64,000 nt of DNA from Streptomyces pilosus. Lineage in GTDB: Bacteria > Actinomycetota > Actinomycetes > Streptomycetales > Streptomycetaceae. How positions within the stretch are numbered: the first letter of the stretch is position 1; each line of letters starts with the position of its first letter. The translations under genes were made by a program, and so were the position numbers. Below are positions 27,513 to 35,562 of the stretch, in pieces. The notes beneath the pieces were generated by a model. It had not been told where the DNA came from. It did no database searches and worked only from the letters and a program-made list of their open reading frames with translations. The stretch spans positions 62,001-126,000 of the forward strand of contig NZ_BMTU01000009.1 in the NCBI RefSeq assembly GCF_014649835.1. The letters run 5' to 3'.

Positions 27513-28415
27513 TCACCCCCCGACCCCGCCGGGCGCCGACGCCCGTACCGCGGCGGCGACTTCGGCGGCGGCCGGCGGGAAGAGGATGGAGTAGTGGTTG
27601 GTGCCGTCGACGCGACGGGCGGGCATCCGGTCCGGATCGAGGCCGGCCGCGGCGACACGGGCGGCGTCGTAGAGCGCCCGCGGTTCGTCGAGCAGGCCGC
27701 GCTCGGCCCACAGCAGGGCGCCGCGCACCTGCGGCTGGTGCACGGCGGCCAGGACCTCGGGATCACCGAGCACGTCGGCGCCGTCCGCGCGGACCGCGTC
27801 GAGCACGCAGCTGCTGCGCAGCTCGGGTGCCCGGCCCGTGAGGTCGCGTTCGACGTAGGCGGTCACCCACGGGCCCCAGTGCGGGGCGAGCGCGGGGTGG
27901 GCGCGGAAGAACGCGAGGTACTCCTCCCGGTCCGCGAAGGTCATGGACAGCCGTTGCATCGCCGGACCGATGACGGCCCGCAGCAGTTCGTCGATGTCGG
28001 TGCCCGCCGGAGCGGGGAAGCCCAGGCCGCCGTCGACCAGGACCACGCGCGGGAAGCGCTCCGGATGACGGGCGGCGGCCAGCGCCGCCACGAAGGCGCC
28101 CATCGAGTGGCCGAGGAGCACCGCCTGCCGCCGCCCGAGGTGGTCGAGGAGCGCGAGGAGGTCGCGGACGTGTGCGGCCAGACCGTACGGACCGGGCAGG
28201 GCCGCGCCGGCGGCCCGCCCCCGCAGGTCCGGCGCGTAGAGGTCGGCGTCCGGCAGCTCCTCGGCCACGGCCGCGAAGGCGAGGGAGTTGGCGGTGATGC
28301 CGTGCACCGCGATGACGAGCGGGCCGGGGCCCGGCCACCGGGTGACGGTCAGTCCGCCGCCGTGTACCGGGACGGTGAGGTCCTGCGGCACCGGGCCCGT
28401 GCCGGACGCGGTCAT
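27513..28415 (-). CDS. Alpha/beta hydrolase
   Basis: A 300-aa alpha/beta-hydrolase-fold protein. The nucleophile elbow is GHSMGA with S104, the oxyanion region HGITANS at 38-44, and a C-terminal NHYSIL carries the likely catalytic His. Substrate unknown; peptide, amide or ester hydrolysis are all possible. ATG at 28415 follows GGAGGAG and overlaps the livM stop by 4 bases, making it the last gene of the Liv transporter operon. This suggests it processes what the transporter brings in. Confidence 0.87.
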   Translation of the reverse strand: MTASGTGPVPQDLTVPVHGGGLTVTRWPGPGPLVIAVHGITANSLAFAAVAEELPDADLYAPDLRGRAAGAALPGPYGLAAHVRDLLALLDHLGRRQAVLLGHSMGAFVAALAAARHPERFPRVVLVDGGLGFPAPAGTDIDELLRAVIGPAMQRLSMTFADREEYLAFFRAHPALAPHWGPWVTAYVERDLTGRAPELRSSCVLDAVRADGADVLGDPEVLAAVHQPQVRGALLWAERGLLDEPRALYDAARVAAAGLDPDRMPARRVDGTNHYSILFPPAAAEVAAAVRASAPGGVGG

Positions 28416-29473
28416 GAACTCCTCCTCCGGCCCAGGGCGGTGAGGCCGCCGGGGGCCGCGTAGACGGCGGCGACGAAGAGCGCGCCGAGGAACAGCATGG
28501 GCTCCACCCCGAGGTTCCAGCCGCCGAGCCGCTGGTCGAGGTAGGTGAACAGCACCCCGCCGACGACCGGCCCCCAGCGGGTGCCGCTGCCGCCCAGCAC
28601 CACCATCACCAGCAGGGTGAGGGTGAACTCCGGGGTGGAGGTGTGCGGGGTGGCGCCCGCGGTCACCAGCAGGTGCAGCACGCCGCCGAGGACGGCGAGG
28701 GCGGACGCGAGCGTGAAGGCGCCCAGCTTGCAGGCGAACGGACTGCGGCCGAGGACGGCGACGCGCTGCTCGTTGTCGCGGATGCCCTGCCAGACGCGGC
28801 CGATCGGACGGGCGGTGACGGTCCACACGACGGCGGCGACCAGGGTCAGGTAGGCGAGGGCGAGCCAGTAGACGTGGGCGGTGTTCTGCACGCCGACCAG
28901 CGCCTCCGGCACCCCGTCGACGTGCAGCGGCAGGCCCTCCTCGCCGCCGGTGAGACCGCCGGGATTGCGTTCCACGTAGATCGATCCGGCCTGGGCGAAG
29001 GCGAGGGTGACCATGGCGAAGCCCACGCTGCCGAGCGCGAGCGTGCGCAGCGAGACGGCACCCAGGACGACCGCGGCCAGCGTGCCGAGGACCAGGGTGA
29101 GCACGGCGGCGGGCACCAGGCCCAGACCGAGCTCGGCCATGGCCAGCTGGGTGCCGTAGGCGCCGCCGGCGATGTAGAGGGCGTGCCCGAAGGACAACAG
29201 CCCGGTGCGGCCGAACATCAGGTCGTAGCCGAGCGCGAGCCCGCCGAAGACCAGGCAGAGCGCGAACAGCTGAAGCGAGCCGGGGGAGTTGACCGGACCG
29301 TCCAGCAGGACCGGGACGTCCAGTGCCGAGTACGGCAGCAGGGCGAGGAGCAGCAGCACCGCGGCCGGGAGGGTCAGCGGCCGGATCCGCCGCAGCCGTC
29401 CGGCCCGGTCCGGTGCGGGGTCCTTCACCGGGGCGGCGGCGGGCGTCGCCCGCGGGGTACGGGTGGCGGTCAT
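28412..29473 (-). CDS. livM: Branched-chain amino acid-type ABC transporter permease LivM
   Basis: A 353-aa inner-membrane permease of the HAAT/Liv family. LSFGHALYIAGGAYG and the conserved GIRDNEQRVAVLGRSPFACKLGAF loop, which contacts the ATPases, are visible. The N-terminal ~35 residues are Ala/Pro-rich and cytoplasmic. ATG at 29473 overlaps livH by 4 bases and its stop overlaps the hydrolase start. The Liv family also carries amides, urea and aromatic compounds, so the substrate is open. Confidence 0.92.
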   Translation of the reverse strand: MTATRTPRATPAAAPVKDPAPDRAGRLRRIRPLTLPAAVLLLLALLPYSALDVPVLLDGPVNSPGSLQLFALCLVFGGLALGYDLMFGRTGLLSFGHALYIAGGAYGTQLAMAELGLGLVPAAVLTLVLGTLAAVVLGAVSLRTLALGSVGFAMVTLAFAQAGSIYVERNPGGLTGGEEGLPLHVDGVPEALVGVQNTAHVYWLALAYLTLVAAVVWTVTARPIGRVWQGIRDNEQRVAVLGRSPFACKLGAFTLASALAVLGGVLHLLVTAGATPHTSTPEFTLTLLVMVVLGGSGTRWGPVVGGVLFTYLDQRLGGWNLGVEPMLFLGALFVAAVYAAPGGLTALGRRRSS

Positions 29474-30396
29474 GCCGTGCCTCCAGCGGCGTGGGTCCGG
29501 TGGGCGGTGAGCGCGCGGCGCAGCCGCCCCAGCGGTGAACCGGTACCGGCCGCCGGACGGGCCAGCACCACGGCGGCGAGCAGGAAGACGACGGCGAGGT
29601 CGCCGTAGCCGCCCGCGTAGTAGTTGGCGTACTGCTGCACCAGGCCCACGCTGAGCGCGGACAGCGCGACGCTGGTGATCGAGACCAGGCCGCCGATGAT
29701 CACGACGACGAAGGCGAAGACCAGCAGCGAGGTGCCCTGGTGGGGGGAGAGCGAGCCGAAGTAGATCCCGCCGAGCACGCCGGCCAGCCCCGCGAGGGCC
29801 CCGCCGAGCGCGAAGACCAGGGTGAAGGCGCGGGTGACGTCGATGCCGAGCGCCGTCACCATCGCCCGGTCCTCGACCCCGGCGCGGACGATGAGCCCGT
29901 AGCGCGTACGGGACAGGAACAGCCGGACGCCGAACAGGACCAGCAGCGCCACCGCGATCAGCAGGAAGCGGTTGACGGGTACCCGGGCGCCGAGCACCCC
30001 GACGGTGCCGCTCAGCGCGTCCGGGACCGGGAAGGTGCGGGCGTCGGCGCCCCAGACGGTCTGCACCAGCGCCGGAACGGCCAGCGAGAGACCCACGGTC
30101 ACCAGGATCTGCTCCTTGATCCGGCCGTAAAGCCGCCGGATGAGGACCAGCTCCACGACCACCGCCAGGGCGAGGCCGGTGGCGGTGCCCACCACGGCGG
30201 CGAGCAGCAGCCCCGGGATCCCGCCGACCGTCCCGGCGGTGCGCCAGGCGGTGTAGCAGGCGACGGTGAGGAACGCGCCGTGCGCGAAGTTCAGCACGTC
30301 CATCAGACCGAAGATCAGGGCGAGACCGGAGGCGATGAGGAAGTACAGGGCACCCAAACCGAGACCGGTCAGGGTGAGCAGGACGAGGGTGTCCAT
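29470..30396 (-). CDS. livH: Branched-chain amino acid-type ABC transporter permease LivH
   Basis: A 308-aa membrane permease partner of LivM. Family features include the N-terminal LTGLGLGALYFLIASGLALIF, the LNFAHGAFLTVACY segment, and RTRYGLIVRAGVEDRAMVTA as the cytoplasmic coupling loop. ATG at 30396 overlaps the livF stop by 4 bases. Long hydrophobic segments cover most of the protein. Confidence 0.93.
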   Translation of the reverse strand: MDTLVLLTLTGLGLGALYFLIASGLALIFGLMDVLNFAHGAFLTVACYTAWRTAGTVGGIPGLLLAAVVGTATGLALAVVVELVLIRRLYGRIKEQILVTVGLSLAVPALVQTVWGADARTFPVPDALSGTVGVLGARVPVNRFLLIAVALLVLFGVRLFLSRTRYGLIVRAGVEDRAMVTALGIDVTRAFTLVFALGGALAGLAGVLGGIYFGSLSPHQGTSLLVFAFVVVIIGGLVSITSVALSALSVGLVQQYANYYAGGYGDLAVVFLLAAVVLARPAAGTGSPLGRLRRALTAHRTHAAGGTA

Positions 30397-31139
30397 CAGG
30401 CGGCTCCGTTGCTCGAGTGACTGCCGACACCCAGCAGCGCGGTCGTCCGTGCCGGGTCCGCGAGCAGTGCGCGGGCGTCCCCGGTGTGCACCACCCGGCC
30501 GGCGTCCAGCACGACGGCGCTGCCGGCCAGCCGGCGCACCACGGCGAGGTTCTGCTCGACGAGCAGCAGCGGCACCCGCCGCGCGGCGCGCTCCAGCACC
30601 TCGGTGGCCTCGGTGACCACGCGCGGAGCGAGGCCCTTGGTGGGTTCGTCGACGACGACGAGGACGTTGTCGTTGAGCAGCGTCCGGGCGATGGCGACCA
30701 TCTGCTGCTGGCCGCCGGACAGGGTGCCGGCGCGCTGGCCGCGGCGGGCGGCGAGTTCGGGGAACAGGTCGTGCACCAGGTCGTAGTCGTGGACGTGCCC
30801 CGGGCGTTCGGCGAGGGCGAGGTTCTCGGCGACGGTCAGTCCGGCGAAGACGCCCCGGTCTTCGGGGGCGTAGCCGATGCCGCGCCGGACCGTGCGGTGG
30901 GTCGGCTCGGCGGTGATGTCCTCGCCGGCCAGGGTGACCCGGCCGGCGGTGACCCGGCCGCCGTCGGGCAGCAGTCCGAGGATCGCGCGCAGGGTGGTGG
31001 TCTTGCCGACGCCGTTGCGGCCCAGCAGGGCGGTCACCCCGGAGGCGGGGACGTCGAAGCCCACACCGGTGAGGATGCGCGAGCCCGCGATGTCCACGTC
31101 CAGGCCCCGGACGGTGAGGATCGGTGGCGCCGAGGTCAC
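30396..31139 (-). CDS. livF: ABC transporter ATP-binding protein LivF
   Basis: A 247-aa ATPase of the Liv transporter. Walker A is GRNGVGKTT near residue 40, the signature LSGGQQQM near 140, and Walker B VLVVVDEPTKGLAP. It starts with GTG at 31139, overlapping livG by 4 bases. It forms a heterodimer with LivG in related systems. Confidence 0.93.
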   Translation of the reverse strand: MTSAPPILTVRGLDVDIAGSRILTGVGFDVPASGVTALLGRNGVGKTTTLRAILGLLPDGGRVTAGRVTLAGEDITAEPTHRTVRRGIGYAPEDRGVFAGLTVAENLALAERPGHVHDYDLVHDLFPELAARRGQRAGTLSGGQQQMVAIARTLLNDNVLVVVDEPTKGLAPRVVTEATEVLERAARRVPLLLVEQNLAVVRRLAGSAVVLDAGRVVHTGDARALLADPARTTALLGVGSHSSNGAA

Positions 31140-31876
31140 AGCTCATCTCCCAGGTAGGCCTGCTGAACGGTCGCGTCCGCCATGACCTCGGCGGGACTCG
31201 CGGCGGCGAGCAGCCGCCCGTGGTGCATGACGGCGACCCGGTCGGCCAGGCCGAGCACCACGTCCATGTGGTGCTCGACCAGCAGCACGGTCCGGCCCTC
31301 GTCGCGGTGCAACGAGCGGATGAGTCCGGTGAGTTCGCCGGTCTCCTCCGCGGCCACCCCGGCCATCGGCTCGTCCAGGAGCATCAGCCGCGCTCCGGTC
31401 GTGCCGCCGCCGAGGGTGGGGGCCAGCAGCATCGCCAGCTCGAGTTTGCGTCTGTCCCCGTGGGACAGGCCGGCCGCGAGGTCGGCGCCGCGGCCGGCCA
31501 GGCGGACCCGGGCCAGTACGCCCCTCACGTCGTCCGCGCCGACCCGGCGCACCCCGGCGGAGCGGGCCGCCAGTTCCACGTGTTCGGCCACGGTCATGGT
31601 GGAGAAGACCGAGGACGACTGGAAGGTGCGCCCGATGCCCCGGCGGGAGCGCCGGTGCGGCGGCAGGGCGGTGACGTCGTGACCGTCGAGGCGGACGCTG
31701 CCGCCGGTCGGCCGGGTCAGGCCGCTGACGAGGTTGAACAGGGAGGTCTTTCCCGCCCCGTTGGGGCCGATGACGGCCAGCAGTTCCCCCTCGCGCACGT
31801 CGAGGGACACCTCGCTGATGATGTCGGCTCCGCCCACCGACCAGCTGATCCGGTCCAGTCGCAGTACGGGTGCCAT
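31136..31876 (-). CDS. livG: ABC transporter ATP-binding protein LivG
   Basis: A 246-aa ATPase. Walker A is GPNGAGKTS, followed by the Liv-typical GIGRTFQSS. The signature region reads LSHGDRRKLELAMLL, and Walker B is LMLLDEPMAGVA. It follows livK by 3 bases and overlaps livF by 4 bases. Confidence 0.93.
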   Translation of the reverse strand: MAPVLRLDRISWSVGGADIISEVSLDVREGELLAVIGPNGAGKTSLFNLVSGLTRPTGGSVRLDGHDVTALPPHRRSRRGIGRTFQSSSVFSTMTVAEHVELAARSAGVRRVGADDVRGVLARVRLAGRGADLAAGLSHGDRRKLELAMLLAPTLGGGTTGARLMLLDEPMAGVAAEETGELTGLIRSLHRDEGRTVLLVEHHMDVVLGLADRVAVMHHGRLLAAASPAEVMADATVQQAYLGDEL

Positions 31877-31879
31877 GCG

Positions 31880-33064
31880 TCAGCCGATCCTCTTCTCGGC
31901 GGGCGCGACCTGATCGGCGGTGAAGGTCCGCGACACCTCCGGTGCGCCGCCCGTGGTGAACTTCGCCTGGAAGGTTGGCTGGAGCAGCGCGTGGTCAGCG
32001 GCCCGTACGGTGTTGTGCCCCTTGACCCCGGAGAAGGTGAAACCCTCCAGGGCCTCGACCATGGCGTCGGTGTCCCCGTCCGCCCCGCCGGCCCTGACCG
32101 CCTCGACGACCATCTGGGCGGCGTTGAAGCCGTCCGGAGTGAACAGGTCCTCCTGCCACATCTTCTTCCCGAAGTACGCGCGCATGGCCTCGGCCTCGGC
32201 GGTCCCGGCGGCGCCGGGCACGTAGTGGGCCAGCAGGGTGACCTTCTCGCGCGCCTTGCCGAAGACCGGGTAACTGGCGCGGCTGTCCAGGCCGGTGACG
32301 ACCGTCGCGGCGTCCAGCACGCCCTGCTGGTCCAGGGTGGACCACATCGCCTGGGCGGTGTCCCCCGCCCAGGCCACGAAGACCATGTCGGGCGCGGCCG
32401 CCTTGACCTTGCTCGCCACGGGGGTCAGGTCGGTGGCGCCGGGCGGGGCCAGGACCGGGGTCACCGTGGTGCCGCCGGTGCCCAGCACGGACGTGACCGC
32501 CGCCGCGTTGGCCTGCCCGAAGGCGTTGTCCTGGGCCAGGACGACGACCTTCCTGCCCCGGGAGTCGCCCAGGATCCGCTGGGCGGTCATCACGTCCTGG
32601 TAGGTCTGGCGGCCGGAGCGGAAGGTGTAGCGGTTGGCGGCGGTGAGCGCGTCCGTGGCCGCGGGCCCGCTGATGAACAGCGTCCTGTTCTGCGCCGCCA
32701 CCGGGGCGATCTGGGTGGCCACGCCGGAGGCCGCGGAGCCGGCGATGATCGGCACGCCCTGGCCGATGCGCTGCTTGGCCAGGGAGACGCCCTTGGCCGG
32801 GTCGCCGCCGTCGTCGTCCTTCAGCAGGGTGACCTTGACGCCGTCGACGGTGCCCGTGCCGTCCGTGGCATGGTCGAGACCGGCCTCGAAGCCCCGCAGG
32901 TACTGTTCGCCGTACGAGGCCAGCGGCCCGCTGGTGGAGGTGATGAGGGAGACCCGCACCTCCTCGGGACCGGCGGAGGTGCTGCTGCCCGGGCTGGAGC
33001 ACGAGACGGTGAACGCGGTGGCGAGAACGGCCACGGCGGCGGGAAGAAGGACGGATCTACGCAT
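31880..33064 (-). CDS. livK: Substrate-binding lipoprotein of the Liv-type transporter
   Basis: A 394-aa periplasmic-binding-type protein anchored as a lipoprotein. The signal peptide ends near FTVSC with Cys about residue 22; Thr at -3 is an imperfect lipobox. The mature part has the Leu/Ile/Val-binding fold: LITSTSGPLASYGEQYLRGFEAG, then VPIIAGSAASGVATQIAP. ATG at 33064 follows GAGGAG. First gene of a six-gene coupled operon. The ligand is unknown; the divergent peptidase operon suggests peptides or amino acids released from them. Confidence 0.9.
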   Translation of the reverse strand: MRRSVLLPAAVAVLATAFTVSCSSPGSSTSAGPEEVRVSLITSTSGPLASYGEQYLRGFEAGLDHATDGTGTVDGVKVTLLKDDDGGDPAKGVSLAKQRIGQGVPIIAGSAASGVATQIAPVAAQNRTLFISGPAATDALTAANRYTFRSGRQTYQDVMTAQRILGDSRGRKVVVLAQDNAFGQANAAAVTSVLGTGGTTVTPVLAPPGATDLTPVASKVKAAAPDMVFVAWAGDTAQAMWSTLDQQGVLDAATVVTGLDSRASYPVFGKAREKVTLLAHYVPGAAGTAEAEAMRAYFGKKMWQEDLFTPDGFNAAQMVVEAVRAGGADGDTDAMVEALEGFTFSGVKGHNTVRAADHALLQPTFQAKFTTGGAPEVSRTFTADQVAPAEKRIG

Positions 33065-33415
33065 GACCGGACGGCTCCTCGATGCGGCGGTGGATGCGCC
33101 CCGGAGCCGTGGTTCCGTCGGTGGAACACCGTGCCCTGGGCGGTACCCGGCAGTGTGTTGCGCGCCACCGAAGGCCCACAATGTGGGCCGCCCACATGCG
33201 AATCGGCTCGGCCATGGGGGCGGAACCCGTCCGCCGCCTTCCGGCAGGAGGGGCGGCACGGGACCGTCCGCGGACCCGGCGCGACGCGTCGCGCGGGACC
33301 GGTTCCCCGCCCGCGGCACGGACGGCCCCGGTCGGCGACGGCTGCCGGTGGTGTGGACCTGTGACTGTCGAGGGGCCCCTGGCCAGCATATTCTCCGGCA
33401 TGTAGCGTCGTCCGC
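33065..33415. promoter_or_regulatory. 351-bp divergent livK-dppA control region with palindromes
   Basis: No gene. It holds a perfect palindrome, GGCCCACA-A-TGTGGGCC (33173-33189), followed by a further half site so that GTGGGC-C-GCCCAC (33183-33195) is also symmetric: three CCCAC half sites in 23 bases. This looks like a regulator-binding cluster that could control both operons. No regulator gene adjoins it. Confidence 0.55.
33380..33408 (+). promoter_or_regulatory. Candidate promoter for dppA (leaderless)
   Basis: TGGCCA (33380-33385), 17-base spacer, TAGCGT (33403-33408). The predicted start lies at or next to the ATG at 33416, and no Shine-Dalgarno sequence precedes that ATG. Confidence 0.4.
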
Positions 33416-34249
33416 ATGAAGATCCTCATCAGCGCCGACATGGAGGGCGCCACCGGTGTCACCTGGCCGGCCGACGTGCTGCCGGGGACTCCCCAGTGGG
33501 AGCGGTGCCGGTCCATGTTCACCTCGGACGTCAACGCGGCCGTGCAGGGCTTCTTCGACGGCGGCGCCGACGAGGTGCTGATCAACGAGGCCCACTGGAC
33601 CATGCGCAACCTGCTCCTGGAGCGGCTGGACGAGCGGGCCGAGATGCTCACCGGCCGGCACAAGGCCCTGTCCATGGTCGAGGGCGTGCAGCACGGTGAC
33701 GTCGACGGCATCGCCTTCATCGGCTACCACGCGGGCGCCGGCATGGAAGGCGTCCTCGCGCACACCTTCCTCGCCAACTCCATCACCGGCGTGTGGGTCG
33801 ACGACGTCCGGGCCAGCGAGGGCCTGCTCAACGCGCACGTGGTCGCCGAGTACGGAGTGCCGGTGGTCCTGGTCACCGGCGACGACGTGGCCTGCGAGGA
33901 CGCGCTCGGCTACGCACCCGAGGCGAGGAAGGTCGCCGTCAAGGACCACGTGTCCCGGTACGCGGCGGTGTGCCGCACCCCCGCCCGCACGGCCGCCGAC
34001 ATCCGCGCCGCGGCCAAGGACGCCACCGCGCTCGCGGTGCGCCACCAGCCCGTCGACGGCGGGCCGTTCACGGTGGCGGTGGAGTTCGACGCGGAACACC
34101 TGGCGATGGCCGCCACCGTCGTGCCGGGCGTGACCCGCACCGGTGAGCGGAAGGTCGCCTACACCAGCACGACCATGTACGAGGGAATCCGCACCTTCAA
34201 GGCGGTCACCACGATCGCCTCGAACGCGGTGGAGGAGCAGTATGGCTGA
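33416..34249 (+). CDS. dppA: M55 D-aminopeptidase, DppA family
   Basis: A 277-aa zinc aminopeptidase that removes N-terminal D-amino acids from peptides. Predicted metal ligands match the DppA pattern: D8 and E10 (SADMEG), H60 (NEAHW), H105 (GYHAGAG) and E135 (ASEG). It is cytosolic with no signal peptide. The ATG has no clear ribosome binding site, which fits a leaderless message. Its stop overlaps the start of the M20 peptidase. First gene of a four-gene peptidase operon, divergent from the Liv transporter. Confidence 0.92.
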   Translation: MKILISADMEGATGVTWPADVLPGTPQWERCRSMFTSDVNAAVQGFFDGGADEVLINEAHWTMRNLLLERLDERAEMLTGRHKALSMVEGVQHGDVDGIAFIGYHAGAGMEGVLAHTFLANSITGVWVDDVRASEGLLNAHVVAEYGVPVVLVTGDDVACEDALGYAPEARKVAVKDHVSRYAAVCRTPARTAADIRAAAKDATALAVRHQPVDGGPFTVAVEFDAEHLAMAATVVPGVTRTGERKVAYTSTTMYEGIRTFKAVTTIASNAVEEQYG

Positions 34250-35546
34250 CGAGCGGGCCCTGGACGAGGTCGTGACCTTCACGTCCGACCTGATCCGGAT
34301 CGACACGACGAACAGGGGCGGGGGCGACTGCCGGGAGCGGCCCGCCGCCGAGTACGCCGCGGCCCGGCTCGCCGAGGCCGGCCTGGAGCCGGTGCTCCTC
34401 GAACGCACGCCCGGCCGGACCAACGTCGTCGCGCGTCTGGAGGGCAGCGACCCGTCGGCCGACGCGCTGCTCGTCCACGGTCATCTCGACGTCGTACCGG
34501 CCGAGGCGGCCGACTGGAGCGTCCACCCGTTCTCCGGGGAGATCCGCGACGGGGTCGTCTGGGGACGCGGCGCCGTCGACATGAAGAACATGGACGCGAT
34601 GATCCTGTCCGTGGTGCGGGCCTGGGCCCGGGAGGGCGTACGGCCCCGCCGGGACATCGTCATCGCCTTCACCGCCGACGAGGAGGCCAGTGCCGCGGAC
34701 GGCTCCGGGTTCCTCGCCGACCGGCACGCCCACCTCTTCGAGGGCTGCACCGAGGGCGTCAGCGAGTCGGGCGCCTTCACCTTCCACGACGGCGCCGGCC
34801 GGCAGCTCTACCCGATCGCGGCCGGCGAGCGCGGCACCGCCTGGATGAAGCTCACCGCGCGCGGCCGGGCCGGACACGGCTCCAAGGTCAACCGGGAGAA
34901 CGCGGTCACGCGCCTCGCCGCCGCCATCAACCGGATCGGCGAGCACGAGTGGCCGCTGCGCCTCACGCCGACGGTACGGGCCGCGCTCACCGAGATCGCC
35001 GCCGTGTACGGCATCGACACCGACCTGACCGACGTGGACGCCCTGCTGGACAAGCTCGGCCCGGCGGCCAAACTCGTGGAGGCCACCGTCCGTAACAGCA
35101 GCAACCCGACCATGCTGGACGCCGGGTACAAGGTCAACGTGATCCCCGGGGAGGCCGTCGCGCACGTCGACGGCCGGTTCCTCCCGGGAGCCGAGGACGA
35201 GTTCCGGGCCACCATGGACCGGCTCACCGGGCCGGACGTCGACTGGGAGTTCGCGCACCACGAGACCGCCCTCCAGGCGCCGGTGGACACCCCGACGTTC
35301 GCCCGGATGCGGGCCGCCGTCGAGGAGTTCGCGCCCGAGGGCCATGTCGTGCCGTACTGCATGTCCGGCGGCACCGACGCCAAGCAGTTCTCCCGGCTCG
35401 GCATCACCGGCTACGGCTTCGCGCCGCTGAAGCTGCCCGAGGGCTTCGACTACCAGGCCCTCTTCCACGGGGTCGACGAGCGCGTCCCGGTCGAGGCGCT
35501 CCACTTCGGCGTCCGGGTCCTCGACCGGTTCCTGCGGACCGCCTGA
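34242..35546 (+). CDS. M20-family metallopeptidase
   Basis: A 434-aa di-zinc amino/carboxypeptidase of the M20/ArgE-DapE-CPG2 group. Metal and catalytic residues visible are H81 and D83 (HGHLDVVP), D113 (GRGAVDMKN), catalytic E147 with E148 (TADEEAS), and the late LFHGVDE His. ATG at 34242 follows GGAGGAG inside dppA and overlaps it by 8 bases. It probably continues hydrolysis of dipeptides produced by, or taken up with, the D-aminopeptidase. Confidence 0.92.
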   Translation: MADERALDEVVTFTSDLIRIDTTNRGGGDCRERPAAEYAAARLAEAGLEPVLLERTPGRTNVVARLEGSDPSADALLVHGHLDVVPAEAADWSVHPFSGEIRDGVVWGRGAVDMKNMDAMILSVVRAWAREGVRPRRDIVIAFTADEEASAADGSGFLADRHAHLFEGCTEGVSESGAFTFHDGAGRQLYPIAAGERGTAWMKLTARGRAGHGSKVNRENAVTRLAAAINRIGEHEWPLRLTPTVRAALTEIAAVYGIDTDLTDVDALLDKLGPAAKLVEATVRNSSNPTMLDAGYKVNVIPGEAVAHVDGRFLPGAEDEFRATMDRLTGPDVDWEFAHHETALQAPVDTPTFARMRAAVEEFAPEGHVVPYCMSGGTDAKQFSRLGITGYGFAPLKLPEGFDYQALFHGVDERVPVEALHFGVRVLDRFLRTA

Positions 35547-35562
35547 ACGAGTGGGGGAGACA

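Noticed and set aside
31124..33364. 746-aa plus-strand frame opposite livG and livK
   Set aside because: Composition is that of an antisense shadow; the minus-strand genes carry all family motifs.
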